Shown: positions 24,301 to 36,785 of the stretch, one piece after another
Layout: the number at the start of each line of letters is the position of its first letter
Numbering within the stretch: position 1 is the first letter of the stretch
Source of the DNA: Rhodamnia argentea
Lineage: Eukaryota > Streptophyta > Magnoliopsida > Myrtales > Myrtaceae
Direction: 5' to 3'
Length of the DNA stretch: 64,000 nt
Assembly (NCBI RefSeq): GCF_020921035.1
Contig: NC_063150.1
Location: 9,610,001 to 9,674,000, forward strand
Notes under the pieces: generated by a model
What the model was told of the DNA's origin: nothing
The model's database searches: none
The model's input: only the letters and a program-made list of their open reading frames with translations
Program-made: the position numbers and the translations under genes

Positions 24301-25289
24301 ATGCACACAGTTCTATCTTCAAAACATCACAAGCTGGAATTACTCACCAAACAAGTCGCCTTAATGACTGTATCGGCATCAAAATCTGAAAATTTTGCCT
24401 CTTCCATGACGTTTAGCATCAAATCCATGAAATCTTGCTCTCTATCACCTCCGGGCCGGAACAACCTCTTCCTTCTATGCTCCTCCAGCCACCCCTGAAC
24501 CAAAACATCCAACTCTTTAGCAGTCTCCTTCATCGATCGTTCATAGCCACCTAAGTCCAACCAGCCGAGAGCCGGGATCGAATCTGACAACACAAGGACC
24601 CCGAACAGATCAAAAAACCTCCTAATCGACCTTTTGCACCTATTCGCCTCGGCGGCGTCGCAGTCCATGTTTGAACCGCAGTATCTCTTTCCTCCTACCA
24701 TTTTGACAGATATATTGAGCATCAAATCTGCTAGCCAAGACTTCATTTCCACTAGGACCCCACTTCTGGGCCTACCCTTTTCGATCCAGGATTTGAACAA
24801 GTCTTTTATGGCCATCTCCACCTCGAGAGCTCGTATGTGCTTCAGTGAGTCAACCCGGTTGTTCGAGAGGAGCTCGATCATTGCAATCTTGCGCATCTCT
24901 CGCCAATATTCTCCATGAGGGCCGAAGCCGAACATGGCACCGTTGTAGCCCATGAGCCTCGTGGCGGTGATCAACGGCCGGTCAGCGAAGGCCTTGTCGT
25001 GTACGGTGAGGCACTCCTTAGCCACTTCCCAACTGCTCACGACGATTGCCCGATGACAGCCTAATCTTATGGCAAAAATCGGTCCATACTTGTCAGCCAT
25101 GGATCCCAACTTTTCGTGCATCAGGTCCTTGCTGCTGAACAGAGGAAGGTGGCCAAAAATAGGCCAACCGCCTTCGGCTTCAGGTGCATTGCGATGGTCT
25201 CTGTTCTTGTGTGATCGGTAGAGAGAGATGGCTGTCAGCAGGGCCAAGGTTGAGATCAAAATTATCAGCAATTCAATCAGGATTGGCAT
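21324..25289 (-). CDS. CYP82: Cytochrome P450, CYP82 family (gene A)
   Basis: Seen: three exons, 25289-24348, 22159-21883 and 21712-21324, phases 0 and 1, 535 aa. An N-terminal hydrophobic anchor (residues 3-24) precedes a hinge [12 protein letters not shown]. Helix C has [10 protein letters not shown]. The I-helix reads [19 protein letters not shown], the ExxR motif is KETMRL, then EPERFL and the heme loop [11 protein letters not shown] with the Cys ligand. The end [18 protein letters not shown] is typical of CYP82. Known: CYP82 enzymes are ER-bound NADPH-dependent monooxygenases of phenolic, terpenoid or alkaloid metabolism. Inferred: substrate unknown. The tail is about 13 residues longer than in genes B-D because the shared stop is lost. 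Intron 1 is the longest of the four (2.2 kb) and carries a fold-back repeat. Apparently intact. Confidence 0.9.
22540..23160. repeat. Fold-back repeat in intron 1 of P450 gene A
   Basis: AT-rich arms with TTTCTGAAAAATATTTTATA and GAAAAATATTTTT-type phrases surround a GC-rich core (GGCTTGCGGGCCTCGAGCGG). The matching introns of genes B, C and D lack it, so it inserted after the P450s duplicated. Confidence 0.6.
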
Positions 25290-26099
25290 GACGGATGATT
25301 CCAGATGTGTAGCAGGAGAGATCTGGGAAATTTTCCTTTTAAGAGCTCATATGCTGTTTTCCTGGCAGGTTTTTAAGTGGTAGAATAGTGTGAATGGACC
25401 TAATATTTTTTCTAAATGAAGTGCTCATTATCCTTTTGCCCTTTTTTTGGAAGCTTGGAGTGTGTGGGGACAAAAGCCAAAAGTCAACGTAAGACTAGAT
25501 TGCTCTGAAGCAAGTTGATAATCGACCACCACCTAAATTACTGCTCACTATTAAGTAAGTCTTCCGTGGCATGATGATAATCACTTCCCAAATTGCTTGT
25601 TCTATGCTGCTTCTGCTTGCTAATTTTGATCACGCGCGAAGAAATACAGGGGAGTCGGGTGTACCTCATTGTTCAACCCGATGATTCCTCTAATATCAGC
25701 AACTTTTTATAACAAAATTTACCAGAAACTGTAGTTGCCTCAGATCGTTTGTTAGTCATACAAGTACTTGGTTCTGGTTCTGTTCAGTTCACTGATAGTC
25801 GCATGCATTCAATTCTGGTATGACCGTGTAGAGATGCTCTTCTTCCAGATCATGTAATATTTGACCTTAAATCCTAGGAATCTTCCATTTTTATTTCGAA
25901 TTGACATATGTGTCCTCTTGTTCATCCTATGCGCGACGAAATAAAGGGCTTGAAAAAGGATTTCCAACTTGTCTATTGCTGCAATGAACAAGTAAAAGAC
26001 GTAGACCGTTGCAGAAACTAACTTCAAGCGAACCTGCGTGAAACTATTTGAAACTGCCTCTTCCCCCTGAAGCGACCCTGAATTTGGCATTTCTCATTT

Positions 26100-26337
26100 T
26101 GCAAAGCCTTGCTCAATCAACATCGACAATACCTTAAACACGATGTCTTCTCCATCAATCGACTCGAACAGACAGGTATCTCCAGACTGCAAAGTATCGT
26201 TCTTCGCAAAAAAGGCTCCAACCTCCTTCGTAGAGTCCTTCTCGAAATTTCGGATAGGCGCACGATCTCACCATCCACAATCGATTTGCATACTGAAACT
26301 TCACGACCCCAAAAAAGTAATAGGTTGCTCGCCTTAA
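26100..26337 (-). pseudogene. Truncated B3-domain relic between P450 genes A and B
   Basis: The minus strand reads VVKFQYANRLWMVRSCAYPK, then FREGLYEGG. After a one-base shift it continues FFAKNDTLQSGDTCLFESID and GEDIVFKV. This is the second B3 domain of the 50.82-51.97 kb gene (TAELQYADRSWLVRL, GFYEGWTAFAKSNNLLSGDA, FELIDGEE), with a frameshift. The 5' side is cut off by a MITE starting near 26.34 kb. The downstream non-coding sequence (25.45-26.09 kb) also matches 49.91-50.48 kb. Confidence 0.85.
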
Positions 26338-26341
26338 TAGT

Positions 26342-26590
26342 GGCTAGGGTGCGCATGACAACACTTCTGGAGCATAAATCTGTTCGGTATCGCAATTTCT
26401 AGAGTAGAAATCTGTTTGATTACATAACTTTTTTTTTTTACTTCTGGAGCAAAAAATTTGGAGCCACTTGAAGAATTTTACTTCAATTCGGAGGCAGAAA
26501 AATGAACTTTCGCTTAGAAATAAAAGTAGAAAAATCAATTTCTGGCTAGAAGTTAATTTCTAAAGCAAAAGTGTTGCCATGCATATCCTA
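26342..26590. mobile_element. MITE truncating the B3 relic
   Basis: The left end GCGCATGACAACACTTCTGG and right end AAAGTGTTGCCATGCATATC are inverse copies (GCATG-CAACACTT). The interior has TTTTTACTTCTGGAGC and AGAAAAATCAATTTCTGGCT. Related to the copy at 19.30 kb. Confidence 0.65.
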
Positions 26591-26869
26591 ATTTTTCTCT
26601 TCCCAGTCCAATGCCTATTGTTGTATAATGAAAAGAGATGCCACTTTTTAAAAGGATTCATTTATTGTTCTCTAACCTATACCCTCCTAACTAATATTTA
26701 AACAGTTTTGATGCCATGAAAATTTGTACACTAGCAAAATATGAACAGAACTGATCATTTAAGTAATTGGCTTCAAGTTTACCATTATTAATTGGCTTCA
26801 AGAGACAATGGAGCTTGTGGCTCTCCTCGTAATAATGTAGTAACTATAGTCAAGAGATTACAATTTCTC

Positions 26870-29825
26870 CTACTCAGCTCTTTCATAAACCTTCTGATCA
26901 AGGCGTGGAATGAGCATGACTTCAAGCGGGGTTGCCTTCAAATTCGACAAGCCGGGGCTCTCGGTCATGTCCACGGCATCGTCCGAGACCGTGGCGATCT
27001 CGAAACTCTGCAGCAAGCTGGCCAGCACCAAGTGTGCCATGCGAAGACCCAGCGAGGTTCCCGGGCAGGACCTCCTCCCCGCGCCGAAGGGGATGAGCTC
27101 GAAGTTCTGACCTGTCATGTCCACGTTCTCGTGCGTCGTGAGGAACCTCTCGGGCTGGAACTCGTCCGGGTTGGACCAAACGCGCTCGTCCCTCTGTATT
27201 TTCCCGATGTTGAACAGCAAACGCGTACCTAACCATTGACCGAGGATAACAGCTTGTGTAGAAAAAGTGCAAACACAAGAAATTTTTTACAGAGATCTCA
27301 GGAACGAAGATGCAAGTCAAAGTCCCTGAGAAATTTTGGCAAGTTGGGAAGTGGGACTTGCCCTCTTGAGTCAATAAAAAGGTTCAAATTTTTGATTTTA
27401 GATTATGTATTTTTCCGTGCCGCAGAGACCATAGTATAAAACGAAGTCCTACATGCGATCGATAAGTTACTACTGAAATGCGATGGCCACATACCTGCCG
27501 GAATGCGGAAGCCGGTAGAGAAGGTGCACTCCTCCATGGAACTTCTAAGACCAATTGGCACAGGGGGATACAAACGCAGCGTCTCCTTGACGATGGCTTG
27601 GAGGTAGGTCAGCTTCTTCGCATCGGACTCTTCCACGGCCCTGCTCTTGCCGACATGGGCGTCCAGCTCTTCTTGTGCCTTCTTCAACACGCGGCGATTG
27701 TTCACTAGCAGCGACAACGCCCACATGAGCGCTGCCGTTATAGTATCGGTCCCCCCTATAATCATGTTCTGCAACCCCCAAAAAAACAAAAATGAGATCA
27801 TTTGAATGAAATATAATTGACATGTCATATCTCCCATTGAAATGATTTAGATACGGTATTCGTATATAACTCGAATCGAGCTAGATTGATATTATCAAAA
27901 TTTCACACGGATCGCATTTGGAAAATAACAAATCTTCGATTTAAGTAAGTTTCTGAGAATTATTAGTCGGGAAATCAAGAGAGTCCCACATTACTTTTTG
28001 GTCTTCCTAGGCAACAAATATATTCTTACTGAAGAGGCGAAATGCCATTGCTCCTTTGGCGCTTATGTGCCATATTATATCAGCTTTTGATATATTAATA
28101 TTATCTTAAGTTAGACGATCTTTGACCAATCTCCTCTGTCCAATGGTATAGAGTTTATGATGATAACGATGAATTAACGCTCTCTCTCAAAAGCAGACAC
28201 TTGTTCGTCTCTTTGTGTACAGATGTAGACAGATATAGTTATAGAAAAGATGCCAACTTTGACTGTCATTCATTGTCCAGCGGGAAAGATTCATTCGGGG
28301 ACAAAAGAAAGTTTTTTTTTATACGACACTACAGGTCATCATCTGCTGGATGAACGCGAAATGCACTAAAGTATTGCCCGTCTAGTCTATAAAAATATAT
28401 ATAAATAACTATTCATGAGTCAAAATCTAAATTACTAACGAAAAAAAGATATGATTTTAAAGCGTATAACAGGATTCACGTGTTTTTCTGTCGTTGGAGA
28501 GTATGGATCATATTCCAGCAGGAGAGAGACCACTTGAATATAAAGAGCATATAAAACCCGTTATCAAGCGACATTTGATAACTATTTTAGCAATTCCGAT
28601 AATTGATTTTCATGTTCCTGAAATTACCACTTTCTGCAGAGTTTCGTACTGCAAACTTAAAATTCATTCAGACAAGATCGAAACTAGTGGTTCTGTAGAT
28701 CCCACAAGTAGGTAGTTCAGACAAGGGCAAAGGTAATTCCATTTTCCAGCCAACATCTATTGTAAAATCTCGATATGATCAATCTGTATTTGGGAAGACA
28801 TTTGAAGATGAAATAAGTTTCTTGTCATTGAATTATAAGTGGAATTTGTACACAGATCTAACTTCAAAACATTATAAGGTAGAATGACTCACCAAACAAG
28901 TCGCCTTAATAATTGTGTCCGCATCAAAATTTGAAAAGCTCACACCCTCCATGGCATTCAGCATCAAATCCATGAAATCTTGCTCTGTCTCGCCTCCGGG
29001 GCGGGACGACCTCTTCCTTCTATGCTCCTCTAGCCACCCCTGAGCCAAAACATCCATCTCTTTCGCCGTCTCCTTCATCGCTCGTTCATGGCCACCTATA
29101 TCCAACCAGGCCAGAGCTGGGACCGCATCAGACATTATGAAGACCCTGAACTCATCGAAAAACCTCCTGATCGACCTTTTGCACGTCTCTGCCTCGGTGT
29201 CATCCTTCGAACCAAAGTAGCTCTTCCCTCCAACCATTTTCAAAGACACATTGAGCATCAAATCTCCTAGCCAAGACTTCATTTCCACTAGGACCCCACT
29301 TCTGGGCCTTCCCTTTTCGATCCAGGCTTTGAACAAGTCTTTTATCGCCGTCTCAACCTCGAGAACTCGTATGTGCTTCAGTGAGTCAAGCCGGTGGTTC
29401 GACAGGAGCTCGATTGTCCCAATCTTGCGCATCTCTCGCCAATATTCCCCGTAAGGAGTGAAGCCGAACATGGCTCCGTTGTAGCCCATGAGCCTCGTGG
29501 CGGTGATCAGCGGCCGATCCGCAAAGGCCTTGTCATGGACGGTGAAACACTCCTTAGCCACTTCCCAACTGCTCACCACGATTGCTCGATGACAGCCTAA
29601 TCTTATGCTGAAAATAGGTCCATGCTTGTCAGCCATGGAACCGAACTTTTTGTGCATCAGGTCCTTGCTGCCGAACTGAAGAAGGTGGCCGAAAATAGGC
29701 CAACCGCCTTCGGCTTCAGGCACATCGCAGTGGTCTTTGGACTTGTGCGATTGGCAGAGGGAGATGGCCATTATCAGGGCCAAGGTTGAGATCAAAATTA
29801 TCAGCAGTTCAATAAGAATCGCCAT
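26870..29825 (-). CDS. CYP82: Cytochrome P450, CYP82 family (gene B)
   Basis: Seen: three exons, 29825-28893, 27768-27495 and 27228-26870, 521 aa, same phases as gene A. The membrane anchor starts [19 protein letters not shown]. Helix C has [18 protein letters not shown]. The I-helix reads IIGGTDTITAALMWALSLL, ExxR is KETLRL, then QPERFL and the heme loop [11 protein letters not shown]. It has one residue fewer before helix K' (PPVPIGLRSS against PPAPVNGLKRS in gene A) and lacks one or two residues near GSKDDTEAETCKRS. The regulator-like [18 protein letters not shown] segment before the intron is shared with the other copies. Inferred: an ER monooxygenase whose substrate may differ from gene A, because the differences fall near substrate-recognition regions. 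No lesion seen. Confidence 0.9.
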
Positions 29826-31529
29826 TGAAGGACAGCGTTTATCTGGAAAAGTGCGACGAAATACTGAGTAGTCGCGTGCACTTCACCGTTCAACCTGATG
29901 ATTCCTTTGTCAGGCGCGTCAGCTTAACTAAACCAAACGATAAGAATAATAATAGTAATCACAGTTTTTAATTAGGTTGGACTCGGCGGGACTGATTGAA
30001 CGCCGCAACCTCGAGACGGTAGGATTAGTATTTGTTTTTAAATTAATGCAAGCAGCTTCGTCAGTATTTGCATTAATTTATGGCATAATGTCATCTAATC
30101 ATATCCTTCGCCCTCGGCCAATGGGAAGAAAACAACAAAAAGAAAAAGATAGAAAAGAAATAAAAAAGAAATGAAAAATACAAAAATATTAAAAATATTA
30201 TTAAAAGTTGTCCACGTCAGTGTCGAACGGCCAAATATATTGTACTGGCACAAATACAAAAGGTTTAGGACTCAATTTGCAAAAAAAAATAAAAATATCA
30301 AGGCCGAATCAGCACAATTGCAATATGTCACAACCTAAAATTCAAAAATTTAACGTTAATGGATTACTAGATTAATTAAATGAATTAACTAACTTAGTCC
30401 GAGCTATCCCACGCTCTACTAATTCGCAACTTATGTTCACATAATTTTTATCAAAAGAATTTTTAATTTTGGAGCAGTCACTAATCTTATTTTGGTAGGT
30501 AGATTAGAAACCTAAGTAAATTAATGGGAGAACTAAATTATTTTTACTAATCCAAGATTTTAAGTTCGAGAACTTGATTACGTTAGATTACTATAATGCC
30601 ATTTCGGTACCATTTTTATTTCATGAAAAATCATTTGAAAAGTCAATATTAATTGATTTTAACGTAAGTCCCTAATAAAAGTTATCATGCGGTTCACAAC
30701 CAATTAATTTACCAAAAATTGCTTTCCTATTTTGCAGTTCTCGTCGAAATTGCTTGCGGACGAGGGACTCACTTTCGGGCGATGGAACAGCAACGGCGCG
30801 GCAATCGACGGCTTTTGAAGTTTTCTTCACAAGCTTCTGACTTCTTCTTCTTCTTCTTTTCTCTCTTTTTTCATGCGTTATTAATCCAGAAGAGAAGAAA
30901 ACACATCCTGCCTGATAGTTGGACACAATAAACATGAAAATACACCAGCAGAGGAATAAAGCCGAAGAAGAATACACCCTTTCAATCGTGGACGTTGGGT
31001 TCGCAAGGTCAATGGCAAGAGCCGTTTCGCAGATGGTGCAATGGCAACCGCCGGGTGTCTTTCGAGAGTGACTCAACAGCTTTGCTTCAACGTCGAAGAC
31101 AGGCACGGGATGGCGCGGACGAGGTGACGCAGCGGCTGATTCGTCGGAGCTGTAGGCTTGCTGAGTTGGACTAGAATTGTAGGGATGACGCCATGGACAT
31201 CAGCTCGTTGAGGCTATTTTGGTCGTGGACGAGAGGATCTCGGTCATGAAAGCCGGACCCCAGACTCTCTCTTTCTCTCGATGGCCGTGTTCTTTCTTTG
31301 CACCGAACGTTTTCTAGAGAGAGGAGACCCTCGAAAAGAATCTTTTTCTCTCCTTTCTTTTTCTCTTTTGGCCGTATTTTGAGTCTGGATGTGAGGCCAT
31401 GAATTGTCTTCTTGGGGCTTCCCAATCTGCTGTGTATGAATTTTGTATAGCCCTTCTTTCTTCCTCTATCGTTTTAGCGTGGCCACCTGATGTCTTCGGC
31501 CGTGCATTGCAATGAATGGCCCCCCTTTG
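29826..31529. other. Gene-free spacer between P450 genes B and C
   Basis: No gene is recognised. 30.10-30.34 kb is low-complexity AT/purine-rich repeat (half of the fold-back family seen at 48.15-48.79 kb). 30.4-31.5 kb has short open frames on the minus strand rich in Arg/Ser and Lys without motifs. Confidence 0.5.
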
Positions 31530-31928
31530 AACTGAAGTGTAAGCGCACTTATATGGACAGTCCTAGGATTCCGCAGCTTTCGCACACTGTCTTGAAAGCT
31601 AGGGTACGTTACCGACAAGTCGATTCAAAGACATTATGCGAAGCATAGGTTGACGACATAGGAGCCGAAGCTTCGATGATTCGCCCCAGGCGCGGGACGG
31701 TACTATATGACCCTACCTAGCGGTAGCCATTTGAAGATAACGTGCAGTCTACTTTCCCCACCATCACCCCCTAAGTTGAGAGAAATTGTTTTTCTTCCCT
31801 TCATCCCAGGGAATACTCCCGAAATTTACGTCTCGTAGTTCAGAGAAGTAGTTTAAGGACTTTATTTAGGTCCAAAACTGAAGTGTAAGTGCACTTATAT
31901 GGACAATCCTAGGATTCCACCGCTTTCG
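31530..31928. repeat. Direct repeat pair, 346 bp apart
   Basis: About 53 bases starting AACTGAAGTGTAAG and containing CACTTATATGGACA and TCCTAGGATTCC occur at 31530-31582 and 31876-31928 with a few mismatches. The right copy overlaps the 3' end of the LINE coding fragment, so this looks like a partial duplication within or beside the LINE remnant. Confidence 0.8.
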
Positions 31929-32236
31929 ATTATTTTGTGGAATAGTCCTCCAAATTTTAGATATTTGGGAGTTCCAAGCCTTTCCAAAAGAGAGGAAGTA
32001 CATTTGTGCTCAATTTCCTCGATCCCCTTCTTTGGCAATACAAAAAACATTACAGCGGTGAATAATATGCTCACCAATACTGATGAAACCACCTGAAGTC
32101 TCCCTGCCAATGACAGATTTTGAGAAGGCCAGCTAGGGATTCCCCGTAAAATCTTGTCCAACAGAGGCTTACAATCATCTGCATTAACTTGCCTCAAAGT
32201 GGAGGCACCCCAGGGTATTTCACAGGAAAGAGCCAT
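31895..32236 (-). mobile_element. LINE reverse-transcriptase fragment
   Basis: An open frame of 113 residues carries ADDCKPLLDKILRGIPSWPS, QNLSLAGRLQVVSSVL and VLPKKGIEEIEHKCTSSLLE, then GGLFHKIIESGGILGL. This is the conserved stretch after the catalytic domain of plant L1-type LINE ORF2 (typically LI-RI-W--K-LS-AGR-QLI-SVL...LP). The catalytic YADD part and both ends are missing. It lies just 3' of P450 gene C. Confidence 0.85.
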
Positions 32237-32311
32237 GCTTAAAAGTTAAAACCAGTAATGGCCAGAATATCTGCTATAGAATCACTAGACAAAATATTAC
32301 AAACTCCCCTT

Positions 32312-35076
32312 CTAGTCTCTTTCATAAAACTTCGGATCAAGGCGCGGAATGAGTGTAACTTCAAGCAGGGTCGCCTTCATATTCGACAAGCCGGGGCTCT
32401 CGGTCATGTCCATGGCTTCGTCCGAGACTGCGCCGATGTCGAAACTTTGCAGCAAGCTAGCCACGGTCAAGTGCACCGTGTGCAGAGCCAGCGACATTCC
32501 CGCGCAGGACCTCCTCCCTGCGCCAAACGGGATGAGCTCCAAGTTCCGACCTCTCACGTCCACATTCTGATGTGTTGTGAGGAACCTCTCGGGCTCGAAC
32601 TTGTCCGGGTTGGACCATACGCGCCCGTCCCTCTGCATTTTCCAGATGTTCAACATCAATCGCGTACCTAACCAATGACGGAGTGTAAGTGCCTTTGTAG
32701 AAAAAAGTGCAAACACGAGAAAAATTACACGGACGTTAAGGAATGAAGATGCCAGTCCAAATTCCGAGATCGAACACCAAAGAGATGAAAAGGCTATATA
32801 ACCAAAAAGATTCACATACCTGCCGGAACGCGAAAGCCGCCGGAGAAGGTGCACTCTTCCATGGTAGTTCTTAAAGCGTTGACCGGCCCCGGCGGATACA
32901 AACGCATCGTCTCCTTGACAATAGCTTGTAGGTAGGTCAAGTTCTTCACATCGGACTCTTCCACGGGCCGGCTCTTGCCGACATGGACTTCCAGCTCTTG
33001 TTGCGCCTTCTTCAATACGCCGCGGTTGTTCACCAGCAGCGATAGCACCCATGTGCTCGCCACCATTAAAGTGTCGCTCCCCGCCACTATCATATTCTAT
33101 AACAAAAAAAAAAAAAAAAAATGGGATTACCTCAAGTACTTTACCATGAAAGGTTGGAAGATGTCAGGTTATGGTGATAAGGATTGAATCCAATGTGATT
33201 TTAACTGAATTGACACTAATGCAATAAGTTTAGGGAATTTTTGACACTTTCTCAACATTGTTTATTCCTAAATTGGTGGTTGCGATCGCTCCTCGAGCAC
33301 AAAAACAATCTACTCGGGAGCACTTGGTATTTGCTCTAGATGAACAAACTAAAATTAGTCCTATTTTTAAATCTTTGGATCATATTAGATATTAAATGAG
33401 AAATTGAATATAAGCCGCTTGTTTAAAGATTCATTTGCAATTTGCGGTAGGGAAATGCTTTCATGACAGTCTTGTCGGGGACGATATAATCTCAACCATA
33501 GATGCACACATCATTATCGTGTGTTTTGCATAAAACACCCATTGATTGGAAGATCGTGTGATAAAAAATAAGTGATAGTATTGTCATCTTGTCAAGCTAG
33601 CAGCTTCCTCCATATATCTTAGTTATGATTTAGTAGACATGTCTTAGTTTATTTAGCATCACACTCTCATGTCACTAATTCTAAAACTTTTGACAGAGTT
33701 TCTTACAATCACTTAAAACTTGCACCGACCATATTGAAACTATTGATTCTCTTAGTGTTAGCAGTTCACACAAATATAAACGCTTCTCTATCGCGGGCCA
33801 ATATGATCAAACTACATTTGGAAAAGCATGTGAACATGAAATAAGTTTCATAATTAAACTGAAAATGGATTTTGACCACAAAAAAAATAAAAAAACTAAA
33901 GGTGGATTTTGCTAAAAGTACTGTACTTCAGCCGCTGGGTTTTGCTAAAAGTACTATACTTCAGCTGCTATGGATGAAATGACTCCAACTAAATTGCATT
34001 CATGAAAATGCTTGCAGTTTTCAAGTATTGACAGGGAAGTAGCACTAGTGCGTGATGCATTAGCATGATGCCATATCAACTTTTATGCACACAGATCTAA
34101 CTTCAAAACATTGTGAGCTAGAATTACTCACCAAACAAGTTGCCTTAATAACTGTATCGGCGTCGAAACCTGATAAATTTGCACCTTCAATATCTTTCAG
34201 CATCAAATCCATGAAATTTTGCTCTCTATCGCCTGCGGGGCGGGATAACCTCTTCCTTCTGTGATCCTCTAGCCACCCCTGTGCCAAAATATCCAACTCT
34301 TTTGCGGTCTCCTTCATCAATCGTTTATAGCCACCTATGTCCAACCAACCTAGAGCCGGGAAGGCATCCGACACCACTAGGACCCCAAGCAGCTCGAAAA
34401 ACGTCCTCATCAACGTTTTGCACCTCTCTGCCTCCATCTCATCGCAGTCCGCATTCGAACCGCTGTATCTCTTCCCTCCTACCAATTTCGACAATATATT
34501 GAGCATCAAATCTCCTAGCCAAGACTTCATTTCCACTAGGACACCGCTTCTGGGCCTACCCTTTTCGATCCAGGACTTGAACAAGTCTTTTATCGCCATC
34601 TCAACCTCGAGAGCTCGAATGTCCTTCAGTGAGTCAAGGCGGTGCTTCGAGAGGAGGTCAATCGTCCCAATCTTGCGTATCTCTCGCCAGTATTCCCCGT
34701 AAGGAGCAAACCCCAACATGGCACCGTCGTAGCCCAAGAGTTTTGTGGCGGTGATCACCGGTCGATCAGAGAAGGCCTTGTCGTGGACGGTGAAAATCTC
34801 CTTAGCCACTTCCCAACTGCTCACCACGATTGCTCGGTGAGAGCCTAATCTTAAGGCGAAAATCGGTCCGTACTTGTCGGCCATGGAACCCAACTTTTTG
34901 TGTATCAGCAGATCCTTGCTGCTGAACAGAGGAATGTGGCCCAAAATAGGCCAACAGCCTTCGGCTTTGGGCACGTTGCAACCGTCTTTGGACTTGTGCC
35001 GTCGGAAGAGATAGATGGGCACTAGCAGGGCCACGGTTGAGATCAAAGTTATCAGCAATTCAATCAGAATGGGCAT
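32312..35076 (-). CDS. CYP82: Cytochrome P450, CYP82 family (gene C)
   Basis: Seen: three exons, 35076-34132, 33096-32820 and 32667-32312, 525 aa. The anchor is [20 protein letters not shown] and the hinge [12 protein letters not shown]. It has one extra residue in [13 protein letters not shown]. Helix C has [18 protein letters not shown]. The I-helix is [19 protein letters not shown], ExxR is KETMRL, then EPERFL and [11 protein letters not shown]. This is the most diverged of the four ([19 protein letters not shown] in place of FELIPFG, GMSLAL after the heme Cys). Intron 1 is the shortest (1.03 kb) and holds a 35-bp tandem duplication near 33.90-33.97 kb. Inferred: a functional ER monooxygenase; the divergence suggests an older split or a different substrate. 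No stop or frameshift seen. Confidence 0.9.
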
Positions 35077-35599
35077 GATGAATGGTTTCTGATGATTCGT
35101 ACCCCTCTCAACTTGACCTTAAACTATCTGATGATTCGTACCCTTCTCAACTTGACCTATGGAAACCTTGCCTTTACTAATAAGATTTTTTAACAAGGTG
35201 ATAGAGATACCATTGTACCTAATTGATTCACCTTCCATATGAACGCGTCTTTCTTGGAAAGTTGGGATATTGCATATTAAGAAAACATCTTTTCCTTATT
35301 CTGCATATTTCTTTCTTTGATTAGCTTGATCTCTTATATATAAATAGGATTGTACACAAAAGGTCTCTTTATGAGAAAGTAATACATACAGTTTCCGATT
35401 TCCCAATTCTCTGTTACATTGGATCGTCTCATATCTTGACACAAGGGTTTCCAGGCACTTCTTAAGCAAGCAATTAAGGAATGTTTGTGGGTTTTTTATA
35501 TATTGTTCTTCTCATATTTTATTTGGTCATGGTGTTGAACACTGAAAAGCTGCTAATTAAGTATGTTTAACAAACGTCCTGGTATTCGTTAACATGGAC

Positions 35600-36410
35600 C
35601 TTATTGAAAAAAGGTGCCGGAGTCTACTGCGTGATTAAGATGACGGAGAAACACTTACCAGTAATTCTTCCATCACGTTTTCAAAATTGTGTTAAGCTTA
35701 TTCCTTGATATTGCCGGCTAAGAAGTTTCTCTTCGTCTTGTTGCACTTGTTCGCGATTAAGACGATGGAGTTGGGACTTCTTTTGTCATTGCCGGCCAAG
35801 AAGGTTTTCTTTGCCTCGCCACAGTCGTGTAAGTTTCTCTTCCATTGATATGATGTTTTCAAAATTGTGTGTTAAGCATAATTCTTTGATTGCCGGCTAA
35901 GAAGGTTGCCTTCGTTTTGTCGCACTTGTTCGTGATTAACATGATGGAGTTGGGCTTGACTTATTATTTGACTCGCCACAGTCGTGCAAGCTTATCATAC
36001 TACTTCTTAGGAATATTGTTTTGGCTAGTGATAGATAGAGTCTGGTGCGTACCCGTGATTAAGATGACGGAGAAACACTTCCGTTAATATTACGTTTCCA
36101 AAATTTTTGTTAAACTTATCGTTAGATTCCGGCGAAGATTGTTCTCTTTGTCTCGTTGCACTTGTTTGTGATTAAGATGATGGAGTTGGACTTTATTCGT
36201 TGATTGCCGGCCAAGATGATTCTCCATTTTTTTTTTTTTTTGGTTGTCGGAGAACAAGTTATGCATTTCATTAAGTAAAAGTTTGAGCAGACGAAATAAC
36301 AGCTTTGACGACCCAATCCGCAACCTTATTGCACTCTTTTCTACAATGGGCCATCTTGAGGTGTGGGAAAAGCTTTGCCCGAGCTTCCATTAATTCTTCC
36401 ATCATGTTTC
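35600..36410. repeat. Degenerate tandem repeat array
   Basis: Phrases recur in order. GATTAAGATGACGGAGAAAC occurs at about 35633 and 36056. Variants of TTGCCGGCTAAGAAG occur near 35711, 35788, 35890 and 36205, each followed by TTCG-CTTGTTGCACTTGTTC and GATGGAGTTGG. The larger period is about 425 bp with an internal duplication. No coding frame survives and its origin is unknown. Confidence 0.7.
36224..36390 (-). mobile_element. LINE 3' end with poly-A
   Basis: The minus strand reads HCRKECNKVADWVVKAVISS and a stop, resembling the C-terminal RNase H-like segment of plant LINE ORF2 (H--RE-N-VAD-LAK). About 50 bases later comes an A tract of roughly 16 (T tract 36226-36241 on the plus strand). 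It is inserted inside the tandem array, whose sequence resumes near 36390 (TAATTCTTCCATCATG). Confidence 0.65.
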
Positions 36411-36785
36411 CTAAATCTTTGTTTCACCAGAAATCAAAAATTGGTATTCGTCGCAACTAGTGAAAAACCTTTCACCAGAGGTTGATCTTTGGTATTTTTG
36501 TTTGAGTTCAATATTCGATTCGAACATGAATTGAATCGTGTCACAAGGTATAGGAATAATGAATTTAAAGGAAACATAATGCAAGTACTGGAAATTGAAT
36601 ATTTTTTGATAAATTGAAAAAGTAAATAGGTTTGCGATTATCATCGAGGATTTCTTTACAACGTCGCACTCTGTTTTTATACTCTACTAAACGTAACTAT
36701 TTATAAATCTTTGTGATTTCTTTGATAATCATACACTGAACTACACTTTCCATCATTAGCTTAACACATAACACACATGTACACA

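Noticed and set aside
24634-24918. Plus-strand open frames opposite P450 exon 1 (also at 29.25, 34.34 and 45.85 kb)
   Set aside because: They recur only because the P450 exons on the minus strand are conserved and GC-rich; antisense shadows.
30672-31106. 144-codon minus-strand open frame
   Set aside because: Arg/Lys-rich, no motif, no splice-compatible neighbours; lies in a repeat-rich spacer.
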